A program made the position numbers and the translations under genes. From NCBI RefSeq assembly GCF_003054045.1, contig NZ_QBKH01000003.1, positions 434,001 through 498,000 of the forward strand: DNA of 64,000 nucleotides, in the 5' to 3' direction. Origin of the DNA: Sphingobacterium faecium (GTDB lineage: Bacteria; Bacteroidota; Bacteroidia; Sphingobacteriales; Sphingobacteriaceae). Positions 17,297-26,633 of the stretch are shown in pieces (positions within the stretch are counted from its first letter, which is position 1; each line of letters opens with the position of its first letter). Under the pieces are notes generated by a model. The model was given only the letters and a program-made list of their open reading frames with translations. It searched no databases and was not told the origin of the DNA.

Positions 17297-18380
17297 TGCA
17301 GATATTTTTAATAATATTGTTTTTAATCTTCCCAAAAAGAGAGATGAAAATAGTGTAGATATATTTTTAGAAAATACCTATAATGATTATTTAAACGAGA
17401 TTAAAAAATTTGGGGGTGATTTACAAATCCAGTTAAAAACTCTAATACCATTTATCGAAAACCAAATCACTCTCATTAAGGAAAGTCTTACCTCTTACTT
17501 ACAAGGTTCCCCCTCCATTGCGTTTGATATCTTATCGAGAGCACTAAACTTATTGGATATTAATGATTATTTACCAATACAAAAGATGGATTTAGATACT
17601 TTTAATCCTACTTTTTACCGTTTGAGAATCTCTGACAGTAAAACATTAGATATTGGTCAATTATTTCACATTCCATTCGAAATTAGAGAAAAAGTATCCA
17701 CTCAACGATATAGTATTCCAGGATTCCCATGTCTATATCTTGGTGATTCTATATTTGTCTGTTGGGAAGAACTCGGAAGACCTGATTTAAATACATTTTA
17801 TGCTTCTAGGTTTGATCTTTCTCAATCAAAACTGAAATTTTTATTTTTCGATACTTTTCCAAATGAAGTGAAAAAAAAATGTTTTCCGAAAAAAAATCAT
17901 GAAGGAAAATTATTTAATCTACTCCTTCCATATCTTTGTTATTGGCCACTTTTAGCAGCTTGTTCTTTAATGGTAAAAAAACCTAATGAAGTATTTAAGC
18001 CTGAGTATATAATTCCTCAATTACTATTGCAATGGGTGGTTTCTGTTCAAAAAGTAGATGGAGTAGTTTATAAATCAAATAGAATAAAAGAATCTAAACA
18101 TGCTATGGGTACTTTTCGTAATGTAGTGATACCTGTAAAAACAAATGAGCCAAATGGCATCTGTCCTCAATTAAAGAAGAAAATTAAACTTACTAACCCA
18201 ATATCATATCAGCTCCTTATAATCTCTGGAAATAAGGCATCACCGATACCTGTCAGAAATAACGATCTACATAGGGTAATGTTTGTAGAAATAATTGAAG
18301 GAGAAAAATCTGTCTATTCTGATACAATTTTTGGACAACTTGAAAGTAAATTGGGAAGTTTACCCGCAAAATATATTTAG
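17283..18380 (+). CDS. RES-domain protein (putative NAD+-consuming effector)
   Basis: The product is 365 residues long. Residues about 110-330 look like a RES domain: 'FYRLRISDSK' (111-120) with the conserved Arg, then 'QRYSIPGFPCLYLGDSIFVCWEELG' (141-165), which carries the Arg-Tyr, Leu-Tyr-Leu and Glu signature of the family. RES toxins (as in RES-Xre modules and MbcT) degrade NAD+ by phosphorolysis or a related reaction. The first 105 residues are a helical domain not found in minimal RES toxins and may dock on the upstream proteins. It is the last gene of the three-gene overlapping operon. NAD+ depletion as an abortive response is inferred. Confidence 0.7.
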   Translation: MTQTNADIFNNIVFNLPKKRDENSVDIFLENTYNDYLNEIKKFGGDLQIQLKTLIPFIENQITLIKESLTSYLQGSPSIAFDILSRALNLLDINDYLPIQKMDLDTFNPTFYRLRISDSKTLDIGQLFHIPFEIREKVSTQRYSIPGFPCLYLGDSIFVCWEELGRPDLNTFYASRFDLSQSKLKFLFFDTFPNEVKKKCFPKKNHEGKLFNLLLPYLCYWPLLAACSLMVKKPNEVFKPEYIIPQLLLQWVVSVQKVDGVVYKSNRIKESKHAMGTFRNVVIPVKTNEPNGICPQLKKKIKLTNPISYQLLIISGNKASPIPVRNNDLHRVMFVEIIEGEKSVYSDTIFGQLESKLGSLPAKYI

Positions 18381-18510
18381 TATTTTCTTACATTGTCATT
18401 TGGGAACTATCTAATTATTAAATCTAACTAAGTCACTCAATAAGTGATAAAACCTTTTAAAAGTATAAAGCGGATTAGATATTAAAAAAAAGTTTTCCTT
18501 ATCTCTATTA

Positions 18511-18543
18511 TTTGCCTTTTCGAGTTACTTATTCGTATCTTTA
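18511..18543 (+). promoter_or_regulatory. Bacteroidota-type promoter of the nucleotidyltransferase-HEPN gene
   Basis: TTTG (18511-18514), then 21 nt, then TATCTTTA (18536-18543) is close to the -33/-7 consensus. The -7 box ends four bases before the ATG at 18548, so transcription would begin at or just inside the start codon. That implies a leaderless or nearly leaderless message. Confidence 0.5.
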
Positions 18544-18547
18544 AACT

Positions 18548-19417
18548 ATGAATTCCCAATTACCAGTAACACTTCCGGAGCATAAAATAAAAGAGGTACA
18601 GTCCATCAAAGCGATCATCACTGAGTTCGTGGATCCTGATATGATTATCTTGTATGGTAGCTACGCTAGGGGAGAGTTCAAGGATCAGGTGTACATCAAA
18701 AATGGCATCAGGTACTTTTACATCAGTGACTATGATATTATTGTCGTTACTAACAAGACAAATATCAAGGAGTATGAACTCGCTAATGAATTAGAAAAGC
18801 GCATTTCTGCACGTCCGGATATCAATTTCTTTATGTATGATATCAAATACCTAAATCAGGAGTTGGTAACGGGTAACTTCTTCTTTGTGCCAGTTTATTT
18901 TGAAGGAGTGATGCTGTATGATAATGGGAAGAGTCAATTATGCACACCAAAACCGCTTTCTATTGACCAGATTCGAAAGAATATTACTGAGTATTACGAT
19001 TTTTGGATGGGTAATGCTGAGACATTTTTTGCACATTTTCATTTTGATTATGAATTAATGCTACAGGGGAAATCGAGAGCTGGTTTAAATGCTTGGTTTT
19101 TGTTCCAAACTGTCGAGTCTATTTATAGTACATTGCAATTAGTATTTATAGGTATTAAACCCAAGCTTCATAATCTTTATAAATATCGTCGTTCGGTTAG
19201 CAGTATATCGGAAGAATTGAATGCTATATTCCCCGATGTTCAAGAAGGTAATGAGAGAAGGCTTTTCGATTTACTAAACAGAGCATACATCAGTGGTAAA
19301 TATAAAATCGATTTCGAGGTTGATATAGAAGACCTTAAAGAAATAAGTTCTCGTCTAGGGGAGATGATTGAGGTAACACATCGACTCTGTACCGATAGGA
19401 TACAAAGTTTTAAATAA
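18548..19417 (+). CDS. Nucleotidyltransferase-HEPN fusion protein
   Basis: The product is 289 residues long. The N-terminal domain is a minimal nucleotidyltransferase: 'MIILYGSYARGEF' (the hG[GS] motif) and 'SDYDIIVV' (metal-binding Asp pair), separated by an insert. The C-terminal half is HEPN-like: 'RAGLNAWFLFQTVESIYSTLQLVFIGIKPKLHNLYKY'. In two-gene MNT-HEPN systems the MNT protein inactivates the HEPN RNase by AMPylation, and here both are on one chain. A clear RNase R-x4-6-H motif is not visible, so RNase activity is doubtful. It ends exactly where the convergent XRE gene ends, with no spacer. Confidence 0.8.
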   Translation: MNSQLPVTLPEHKIKEVQSIKAIITEFVDPDMIILYGSYARGEFKDQVYIKNGIRYFYISDYDIIVVTNKTNIKEYELANELEKRISARPDINFFMYDIKYLNQELVTGNFFFVPVYFEGVMLYDNGKSQLCTPKPLSIDQIRKNITEYYDFWMGNAETFFAHFHFDYELMLQGKSRAGLNAWFLFQTVESIYSTLQLVFIGIKPKLHNLYKYRRSVSSISEELNAIFPDVQEGNERRLFDLLNRAYISGKYKIDFEVDIEDLKEISSRLGEMIEVTHRLCTDRIQSFK

Positions 19418-19669
19418 CTAATCTTCGAAGTTTACTAATTCGGATAAACTAATATCCAAGGCTAAGGCTAAAGATTTTAAGGTTAATAAAGAAGGAGATG
19501 ATTCTCCTTTTTCTATTTTGTGAATATGGCTGTGGTCGACACCAGACATCTGGTCAAGTCTACGTAAGCTGATTCTTTTCCCTTTTCTAAATTTATTCCC
19601 TTCTCTAATAGCTTTAAGGTGTATGCCAAAATTTTTAGAGAATTTTATTTTATCAAGCTCCATTCTCAA
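19418..19669 (-). CDS. XRE-family transcriptional regulator
   Basis: The product is 83 residues long. It has the five-helix HTH_3 domain: 'FGIHLKAIREGNKFRKGKRISLRRLDQMSGVDHSHIHKIEKGESSPSLLTLKSLALALDI'. The recognition helix is 'HSHIHKIEKGE'. It is tail-to-tail with the nucleotidyltransferase-HEPN gene with zero spacing, so each transcript runs into the antisense of the other. It could be a regulator of the island or a separate Bacteroidota housekeeping XRE. There is no ligand domain. Confidence 0.85.
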   Translation of the reverse strand: MRMELDKIKFSKNFGIHLKAIREGNKFRKGKRISLRRLDQMSGVDHSHIHKIEKGESSPSLLTLKSLALALDISLSELVNFED

Positions 19670-20349
19670 AAGACAAAAAAAAAGTAAAATATTTTGTAGT
19701 GTTATTTGAGTACATAGTTTTTATTTACTATATTTGAATCAACAATTATAAATGCTGTATAATTCCTTATTCTGATGCCTGAAGAACAACAGAAATAGAG
19801 GGAAATATGAACAATAATAATTTTACACTTTTTAATAAGTATCTCTTTAATTCTCGAGACGGTTCTTCAGTGCTCAGAATTGAGATAAAAGACACCTCTG
19901 TTTTAAAAGGTGACTTTATGTCTGTCCAATTCAATTTGAGTTGGATAGACTTTTTCTGTTTTATAAAACCACCCCCTGTATAACGATATATCATTTAATC
20001 TTGAATCCTTAATTTGATGCTCCAAAAAGATTGTAATTTAAGTATTTGTGCATAGAAAATATGCAACTGCATATTACATAAGATATATTCACTTGTATTT
20101 GAGATAATTAGAAAATAAAGATGTATCAAAAAACTGTAAGGATACTCAAGTTCCCACCTTGAATTGGCTGAGTAAAGTCACTATGATGACTATCCATTCA
20201 AAGTGCAATCACGAAGACCAAATATAACCTTGATGATAACAGTATAATTGCATTTTTCAAATCTTATTTTTTAACTATTGAATGGTTGAGCAGGGAGCTT
20301 ATTGCGTGAGTTCTAGCACTCGCTTTACCTTCAATGTAATCTAAAAAAA
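19670..20349. other. Intergenic with one hairpin
   Basis: No gene supported. A hairpin with 10-nt arms (GTCTGTCCAA at 19920-19929 and TTGGATAGAC at 19941-19950, one wobble pair) is followed by TTTTT at 19951-19955. The rest is AT-rich upstream DNA of the SusC gene. Confidence 0.45.
19920..19955 (+). terminator. Terminator-like hairpin
   Basis: A 10-bp stem, an 11-nt loop and a T5 tail on the plus strand. No gene ends directly upstream on that strand, so it may be a remnant or serve a lost gene. Confidence 0.45.
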
Positions 20350-23300
20350 ATGCAAAAAACTTGCAATAGGGAGAGCTATGTGCTATCCCGAAGGGTAAAT
20401 ACTGTCCTAATTCGAGCGTTATTTTTTGGTCTTCCATCTAAAACAAACCAAAAAATAAACACATTGAAAAGTTCTATACTAAAAATTGGAAACCTCAGGA
20501 AGGGTTCTTCTCAACAAGAGGATCATCAACCTATGGTTTCATCGCTAAAAGCATCTTGGAACCAAGTAGTACTTTGCTATTTGCTTGCTCCAATGTTACA
20601 TGCCTTTAATCTGATCTTCTGCTTATTAAAGGCACTTAAAGTAATTGCGATACCATGCATCATGGTTATTGCAGTGTTTTATAATTTATGTTTATCAGCT
20701 CAGACACCCCGCAAGGACAGCGGGGTGAACGGGCAAAGAAAATATAAACTCGAAGGACAGGTCATATCCGCTGCTGAGGGCACACCCATGCAGGGTGTAT
20801 CTATCTATATCGAAAACGAAAACCTACAGATTACAACATCTAAGAATGGAACTTTTGAATTGACAGTAAGAAATCAAAGAGGCAAGATCAAATTCTCCTA
20901 CATAGGTTACAAAAGCCAAGAAATCAATTATACCTCAGGAGTATCGTTAGTAGTGAAATTGATACCTGAAGATTACAAACTCGAAGAAGTGGAGGTGGTA
21001 TCAACCGGATACCAGAAAATCCCGAAAGAGCGTGCAACAGGGAGTTTCGAGTTTGTCGACAATAAACTCTTCAATCGTAAGGTCTCGACAGACTTTGTAA
21101 GTAGGCTAGAAGACGTAGTGCCGGGGATATCATCTTCCAAAGTTTTCCCCAATAATAAGGGATCATTACTGAATATTAATATAAGAGGTGAAAGTACGCT
21201 AAACTCCGATAGATGGCCTTTACTGGTTATTGATGGTGTGCCCTATGAAAATAAATTTGCAGATGGTGGATTTGGTACGTTCAATAATATCAACCCAAAT
21301 GATATTGAAAATGTAACTGTTTTAAAAGATGCGGCAGCGGCTTCGATCTGGGGAGCAAAGGCCGGAAATGGTGTGATCGTGATCACAACAAAAAAGGGGA
21401 AATTCAATGAAAAAACGAATATAGATGTCAATACCAATATCACGATAAAAGATAGACCTGACCTGTATGCTATTCCACAGATGGCTACCTCAGATTATAT
21501 TGATCTGATGCAGTATTTTTTTGATAAGGGGAGGTACGATGCATATTTTGACGATTGGGGTACTAATCTGGAACCTGTTATCAAATTAATGAAACAGGAA
21601 AAGGATGGCAACATGACAGCGACGCAATTGAATGATGAATTAAATCGATTGAAAAAGATTGATATCAGAGATGATTTTAAAAAATATATCTATCGTAAAG
21701 CTGTCAACCAGCAATATAATGTACGATTAAATTCTGGAGGAGATCGGGTCAATACCTCGATTGGGCTGGGTGTTGACCAAAACAGAAATGAACTGGTGAC
21801 TTCGGGTTTCCGACGTTTAAATTTAAATACGAATACCCAAATTAAAGCCACAGATAAGCTATTGCTTAATTTAGGGATCACCTATACAGAATCAAAAGCA
21901 ACAGATAGCCAGATCCCTGTTGCCTATAACGCGCTTGGTAAGGGGATATCTAATTTTCCTTATATGGAGCTGGCGGATGCAGCTGGCAATCCACTTGCTG
22001 TTGATATTGCGGTGTTTAGTCAAGCTTTTAGAGATACAGTAGGGGCGGGTAGACTCCTGGATTGGAGTTATAATCCGCTAAAAGAACTTGATGATTCGAA
22101 GCGTTTACAGTTGAATCGGGATTTATTGGTCAATTTTTCTGGAACGTATGTATTGCCATTTGGTTTAAAACTGCATGGATTGTATGCTTATCAGCGAAAT
22201 ATCGGTCCGGTGTCAGAATGGAGGGGTATTGGAACATATAGCCAAAGGATGGATATCAATCAATTTGCGAGTTGGGATGATAAACAGGTGCGCTGGGGAT
22301 TGCCAGTTGGTGATCAGTTATTGGAATCCACTTGGAATAGTTATACGCATCAGCTTCGCGGAACTGCTGAATATTCAAAAAAGTGGAACACACATCATGA
22401 TTTAAGTTTACTGGCGGGGTATGATAGGAGAGAATTGGGCAGAGATCTGCGTGTATCCCAATACTTTGGCTATGATGCTGAAACAGGTTCTTTTCAATCG
22501 GTGCAATTTGGTAAAGAGGTACCTTACTTAAACGGATTATGGGGAACCAATTATTTGCCTGATCTCAATGGATTCGAAAAGCAACTTAACCGTTTTGTTT
22601 CCTATTATGGTAATGGAGCTTACACTTTTAAGGAAAGATATATAGTGAGTGCAAGTTTTAGAAAAGATGCCTCAAACTTGTTCGGAGTCAAAACCAATGA
22701 TCGTGGTCAGCCATTCTGGTCTATTGGTGGCGCTTGGGTGATATCCAAAGAATCTTTTGCTAAAGCTAGTATCCTTGATTATTTAAAATTGAGGACGACA
22801 TATGGCTATAGTGGTAATGTCAATAATACCGTATCTGCGTATCCGACTATGAGTATCCAGTCTTATGCAAATAGTGTGACGGGACAAAATTTTGCGATGA
22901 TGACCAACCCGCCCAATCCGACTCTAAGATGGGAACGTGTGGCTACACTGAATCTAGGAATGGATTTCTCCTTTAAAGGAAATCGCTTTGGAGGAAGTAT
23001 GGAGTATTATGATAAAAGGTCTAAAGACTTAATCGCTCCTACAGAGATAGACCCTAGTACAGGATTCACCTCACTGACGGTCAATGCCGCAAATCTTCAT
23101 GGAAAAGGATGGGATATCGGGTTGCGCGGAAAACCGTTACAGACAGGTTTTTGGGAATGGAATAGTAACCTGGTTTTTTCCTATAACCGCACCAAAGTAA
23201 CCAAGGCTTTCTTAAGATCTGATGTCGCCCAGAATAATGTAAGCCGATCATTCAGTTTTCAAAGAACACCCATAACGGGAATGGACCTGTACAGTTTATT

Positions 23301-23907
23301 GACCTATAAGTGGGCAGGACTAGACCCAGAAGATGGTACACCACGTGGTTATTTGGATGGTGAAATCTCAAAAGACTATGTCGCTATTGCAGGTGCAAAA
23401 GTGACAACATTAGAGAACCATGGTTCTCAGGTACCACTGTATTTTGGCTCTTTTAGAAATAGTATTCGATTTAAACAAGTTGAATTATCATGGAATATAG
23501 CTTATCAGTTAGGGCACAAATTCATCAGGCCAACATTTAGCAATGATGCGTTTCTGAACTATGGATCTGGTCATCCGGATTATCAATTGCGGTGGCAGAA
23601 ACCGGGTGATGAGTTGGTGACCGATGTACCTGCTTTTACCTATCCTAATAATGCAAATGGCAGTAGGATGTACGTGAGTTCTGCCGCATTGGTTGAAAAT
23701 GCAGGCCAGATCAAGCTGCGGGATATCCAATGCAGTTTGGAGCTGCCAGCAATGTCAAAATATGGTTTTAAAAGCTTTCGCATCTATAGTTATATACAGA
23801 ACGTAGGTACGATATGGCGGGCAAATAAAAAAGGTATAGATCCTGAATTTGGAAGTTGGTATCCCGATCCATTGATGTGTTCACTTGGCTTAAATTTTAA
23901 TCTTTAA
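20350..23907 (+). CDS. susC: SusC/RagA-type TonB-dependent outer-membrane receptor
   Basis: The frame is 1185 residues long. The hydrophobic segment ending 'NLCLSAQ' (about 95-116) is the signal, so the first 60-80 residues are probably over-called. In-frame ATGs at 20533 and 20593 are alternatives. After the signal come a carboxypeptidase-D-regulatory-like domain ('YKLEGQVISAAEGTPMQGVSIYIEN'), a TonB plug ('NINIRGESTLNSDRWPLLVIDGVPYEN', 'NPNDIENVTVLKDAAAASIWGAKAGNGVIVITTKKG') and a beta-barrel to the C-terminus. It imports large ligands across the outer membrane with its SusD lid, whose gene starts 11 nt downstream. The ligand is unknown. No glycan enzymes are linked, and the partner is a TlpA-like protein, as in many Sphingobacterium loci. 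Confidence 0.93.
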   Translation: MQKTCNRESYVLSRRVNTVLIRALFFGLPSKTNQKINTLKSSILKIGNLRKGSSQQEDHQPMVSSLKASWNQVVLCYLLAPMLHAFNLIFCLLKALKVIAIPCIMVIAVFYNLCLSAQTPRKDSGVNGQRKYKLEGQVISAAEGTPMQGVSIYIENENLQITTSKNGTFELTVRNQRGKIKFSYIGYKSQEINYTSGVSLVVKLIPEDYKLEEVEVVSTGYQKIPKERATGSFEFVDNKLFNRKVSTDFVSRLEDVVPGISSSKVFPNNKGSLLNINIRGESTLNSDRWPLLVIDGVPYENKFADGGFGTFNNINPNDIENVTVLKDAAAASIWGAKAGNGVIVITTKKGKFNEKTNIDVNTNITIKDRPDLYAIPQMATSDYIDLMQYFFDKGRYDAYFDDWGTNLEPVIKLMKQEKDGNMTATQLNDELNRLKKIDIRDDFKKYIYRKAVNQQYNVRLNSGGDRVNTSIGLGVDQNRNELVTSGFRRLNLNTNTQIKATDKLLLNLGITYTESKATDSQIPVAYNALGKGISNFPYMELADAAGNPLAVDIAVFSQAFRDTVGAGRLLDWSYNPLKELDDSKRLQLNRDLLVNFSGTYVLPFGLKLHGLYAYQRNIGPVSEWRGIGTYSQRMDINQFASWDDKQVRWGLPVGDQLLESTWNSYTHQLRGTAEYSKKWNTHHDLSLLAGYDRRELGRDLRVSQYFGYDAETGSFQSVQFGKEVPYLNGLWGTNYLPDLNGFEKQLNRFVSYYGNGAYTFKERYIVSASFRKDASNLFGVKTNDRGQPFWSIGGAWVISKESFAKASILDYLKLRTTYGYSGNVNNTVSAYPTMSIQSYANSVTGQNFAMMTNPPNPTLRWERVATLNLGMDFSFKGNRFGGSMEYYDKRSKDLIAPTEIDPSTGFTSLTVNAANLHGKGWDIGLRGKPLQTGFWEWNSNLVFSYNRTKVTKAFLRSDVAQNNVSRSFSFQRTPITGMDLYSLLTYKWAGLDPEDGTPRGYLDGEISKDYVAIAGAKVTTLENHGSQVPLYFGSFRNSIRFKQVELSWNIAYQLGHKFIRPTFSNDAFLNYGSGHPDYQLRWQKPGDELVTDVPAFTYPNNANGSRMYVSSAALVENAGQIKLRDIQCSLELPAMSKYGFKSFRIYSYIQNVGTIWRANKKGIDPEFGSWYPDPLMCSLGLNFNL

Positions 23908-23918
23908 TTGCTTACCTG

Positions 23919-25277
23919 ATGAAAAACTTATCTATACTAGGATTAGTGCTTATCGTGCTATCCTTGAGCTCCTGCAACAAATATCTGGATGAAAAGCCTG
24001 ATATAAAAATGGTCATCCCGAAAACATTGGAAGATGCGACCTTATTAATGAATGATTATACCACTTTAAATGGTGGCTACCCCACTTATGGAGAGATAGG
24101 TACCGATGATTATTACCTGACTGCCGAAAGATGGAATGCATTGGTCAATCTGGACCAAAGAAATAGCTATGTATGGGCTGATGAGCCCTATGTCGATGCG
24201 CTACAGTGGCAAAGACCGTATCGGACGATATTTATCTCTAATCAGGTGCTCGAAATTCTTGGAAAACTTACAAAGGACCAAAACAGTGATGCATATAAAC
24301 GCAATTTCGGGGCAGCATTGTTCTATCGTGCATTTGCCTTTCAATTATTGACAGAGTTGCATTGTAGTGCCTATGTAGAGGCAACTGCTCAGGCAGAGCT
24401 TGGGATTCCGCTTCGTTTAGATGCTGGAATTGACGATAAGTCGGTACGATCTTCTTTAAAAGAAACTTATCAACAGATTATAGCAGATTTTAAGAATGCT
24501 GCTATTTATCTACCTGTCGTGGAGCCGATCCGCGGTAGACCTTTTAAAGCATCTGCCTATGCAGGTCTAGCGCGTGCTTTCTTGAATATGGGCGATTTTC
24601 AACAGGCTTATCTTTATGCAGACTCTTGCTTGCAACTCCATGCGGAATTGATGGACTATAATATGCTCAAAGCAACTGATGCTTATCCTGTGCCCCGATT
24701 CAATGTGGAGGTGTTATTTTCTGCAAATCCAGCATCAGCTGCACCGATGGCTGCTACTACTGCTTTGATGGATCCGGAATTGGTCGGATCGTACGCTATG
24801 CACGACTTGCGAAAGGGTATTTTTTACCGAGTCAATACCAATCCTACAGGGACATATTTTTACAAAGGCAGCTATGATAAAGGGGCAGCGCTGTTCTACG
24901 GTATCACGAACAGTGAAGTTTATTTGATAAAAGCAGAAGCGGCATGTAGGACGAATAAGATTGACATTGCTCTTCTAGCCATCAATACGCTTCTCAAAAC
25001 CAGATGGAATAAAGAAGTGGCATATATCCCTGTAACCGAAAATAACGCTGATCGATTGCTGAAAATCATCTTGGATGAAAGACGTAAAGAACTGGTCTTC
25101 CGCGGACGCAGATGGGCTGATTTAAAAAGATTGAACCTCGATCCTAGATTTCAAAAAACATTGATACGTACGGTGGGCGATCAAATTTATACCCTACCAC
25201 CCAATAGTGCTAAATATGCTTACCGTCTTTCGGAGACCGTAATCAGACTGGCAGATATTCCACAAAATAATAGATAA
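23919..25277 (+). CDS. susD: SusD/RagB-family outer-membrane lipoprotein
   Basis: The product is 452 residues long. The lipobox 'LSLSSC' (Cys19) is followed by 'NKYLDEKPD', the usual SusD start. A TPR-rich helical body has 'YRTIFISNQVLEIL', 'NFGAALFYRAFAFQLL' and 'ASAYAGLARAFLNMGDFQQAYLYADSCL'. The SusD C-terminal signature is 'LLKIILDERRKELVFRGRRWADLKRLN'. It acts as the surface ligand-binding lid of the SusC channel. It lies between SusC (11-nt gap) and the TlpA-like gene (14-nt gap) in one operon. Confidence 0.93.
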   Translation: MKNLSILGLVLIVLSLSSCNKYLDEKPDIKMVIPKTLEDATLLMNDYTTLNGGYPTYGEIGTDDYYLTAERWNALVNLDQRNSYVWADEPYVDALQWQRPYRTIFISNQVLEILGKLTKDQNSDAYKRNFGAALFYRAFAFQLLTELHCSAYVEATAQAELGIPLRLDAGIDDKSVRSSLKETYQQIIADFKNAAIYLPVVEPIRGRPFKASAYAGLARAFLNMGDFQQAYLYADSCLQLHAELMDYNMLKATDAYPVPRFNVEVLFSANPASAAPMAATTALMDPELVGSYAMHDLRKGIFYRVNTNPTGTYFYKGSYDKGAALFYGITNSEVYLIKAEAACRTNKIDIALLAINTLLKTRWNKEVAYIPVTENNADRLLKIILDERRKELVFRGRRWADLKRLNLDPRFQKTLIRTVGDQIYTLPPNSAKYAYRLSETVIRLADIPQNNR

Positions 25278-25291
25278 AAAACAACTATATC

Positions 25292-26557
25292 ATGAAGAAG
25301 AACATCACATTATTATTCGTATTTCTTAGTTTACTTTTTGCTAATGCGCACCTGTATGCGCAAAAAGAACAGCAGGTTGATTTTTCCAAAGCGCTAAAGA
25401 TTGGCGATACTTTTATTCCACCACCGGCAGTAAAGCTGATGCGTGGAACGGACAAGTCATTTGACTGGAAGGCTTTAGAAGACAAGGTTGTACTCATTGA
25501 TTTTTTTGACACGTTTTGTGGCACTTGCATACAGATCATGCCTAAATTACAGCAGCTTGAAAAAAAGCATGCAGATAAATTCAAAGTGATCACCGTTACT
25601 TGGCAGGATAAAGCAACTATCGAGAAGTTATTTGCAACGAACGAATATCTCAAGGAAAATAAAGTGAATTTACCGGTGGTCTATGATGATACCTATTTTA
25701 AAAGTATCTTTCCACATAAAGCAGCACCACATGAAATCTTGATCTACAAAGGTAAGGTGCACGCGATCACCAATAGTAACGGCATAACAGAAGAAAATAT
25801 ATTGAATTTACATGCAGGTCTGCCGATTAGTGTTCGGGTTAAAGATGACTATGCAACAGGCGATGTGCTCACACAGATGACAGGGCAGCAGAAGACAATA
25901 AAAGCGGGAACTATTTTTTCAGGTTATCAGGAAGGAGTAGAGGCGGAATCCTGGCGATTCAAACGCGATAGTATCACTGGCCTGTATAAAAGTTCATGCT
26001 ATAATACGGGCATCATGCAAACTTTACGAGTATTGATATATAAGGCCAGATTAAAGGAATCATACATGCCCAGAATCGAGAGAGTTCATTGGAAGGTGAA
26101 AGATTCTACCAAGTACTATAATTTTAAAAATGAAGAAGGCTGGTGGAAAGAAAATGCCATCTGTTATGAACGCTACGATATTACAGAGCGGCCGGACTCG
26201 TTGCAGGCCTTGGTGATCATGCAAGATTTTCTTAGTTTTTATGGCGTCAAAATCTATCAGCAAAAAAGGAAAATAAAATGTTTGGTGCTGAAGCCTTGTC
26301 CTGTGGTACCTTATACTGCAGATCCAGATGCAAAAAAAATAACTTATGTCGGAACAAATGTACTCACAGGGTTTCTTGATCTTTCTGAAAAATTTCCTCC
26401 TGCTGTTGACCTGGTGAACGATAGGAAAATCGAAATTGAAATTGGGGACTATAATGATCTCGAAGGTATGAATGTACAGCTCGCAGCCTATGGTGTTAAA
26501 GGTGTTATAGAAGATGCTGAAATCAATGTTTTGGTTGTAGAAGAGTTGCATTACTAG
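25292..26557 (+). CDS. TlpA-like thioredoxin-fold protein with C-terminal DUF3738-like domain
   Basis: The product is 421 residues long. A signal peptide ends around 'ANAHLYAQ'. The thioredoxin-like domain (about 45-175) has 'KVVLIDFFDTFCGTCIQIMPKLQQLE' with the redox pair CGTC and a strand 'APHEILIYKGKV' near the cis-Pro loop. The C-terminal half ends with 'NVQLAAYGVKGVIEDAEINVLVVEE', resembling the DUF3738/TIGR03435 region fused to TlpA-like proteins in this phylum. It is probably periplasmic and reduces or folds disulphides. It is the third gene of the SusC-SusD operon, which ends at the hairpin at 26571-26600. Confidence 0.85.
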   Translation: MKKNITLLFVFLSLLFANAHLYAQKEQQVDFSKALKIGDTFIPPPAVKLMRGTDKSFDWKALEDKVVLIDFFDTFCGTCIQIMPKLQQLEKKHADKFKVITVTWQDKATIEKLFATNEYLKENKVNLPVVYDDTYFKSIFPHKAAPHEILIYKGKVHAITNSNGITEENILNLHAGLPISVRVKDDYATGDVLTQMTGQQKTIKAGTIFSGYQEGVEAESWRFKRDSITGLYKSSCYNTGIMQTLRVLIYKARLKESYMPRIERVHWKVKDSTKYYNFKNEEGWWKENAICYERYDITERPDSLQALVIMQDFLSFYGVKIYQQKRKIKCLVLKPCPVVPYTADPDAKKITYVGTNVLTGFLDLSEKFPPAVDLVNDRKIEIEIGDYNDLEGMNVQLAAYGVKGVIEDAEINVLVVEELHY

Positions 26558-26570
26558 TCTAAAATACAAT

Positions 26571-26600
26571 AAGGGTATGGTTCTTTTCGACCATACCCTT
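26571..26600. terminator. Strong hairpin terminator of the SusCD-TlpA operon
   Basis: The perfect 11-bp stem AAGGGTATGGT / ACCATACCCTT has an 8-nt loop, 13 nt after the TlpA-like stop codon. It also lies just past the end of the convergent small gene at 26634. Confidence 0.8.
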
Positions 26601-26633
26601 TCTGAGTTTAGCTACCGCTTATATGTTGTCCAA

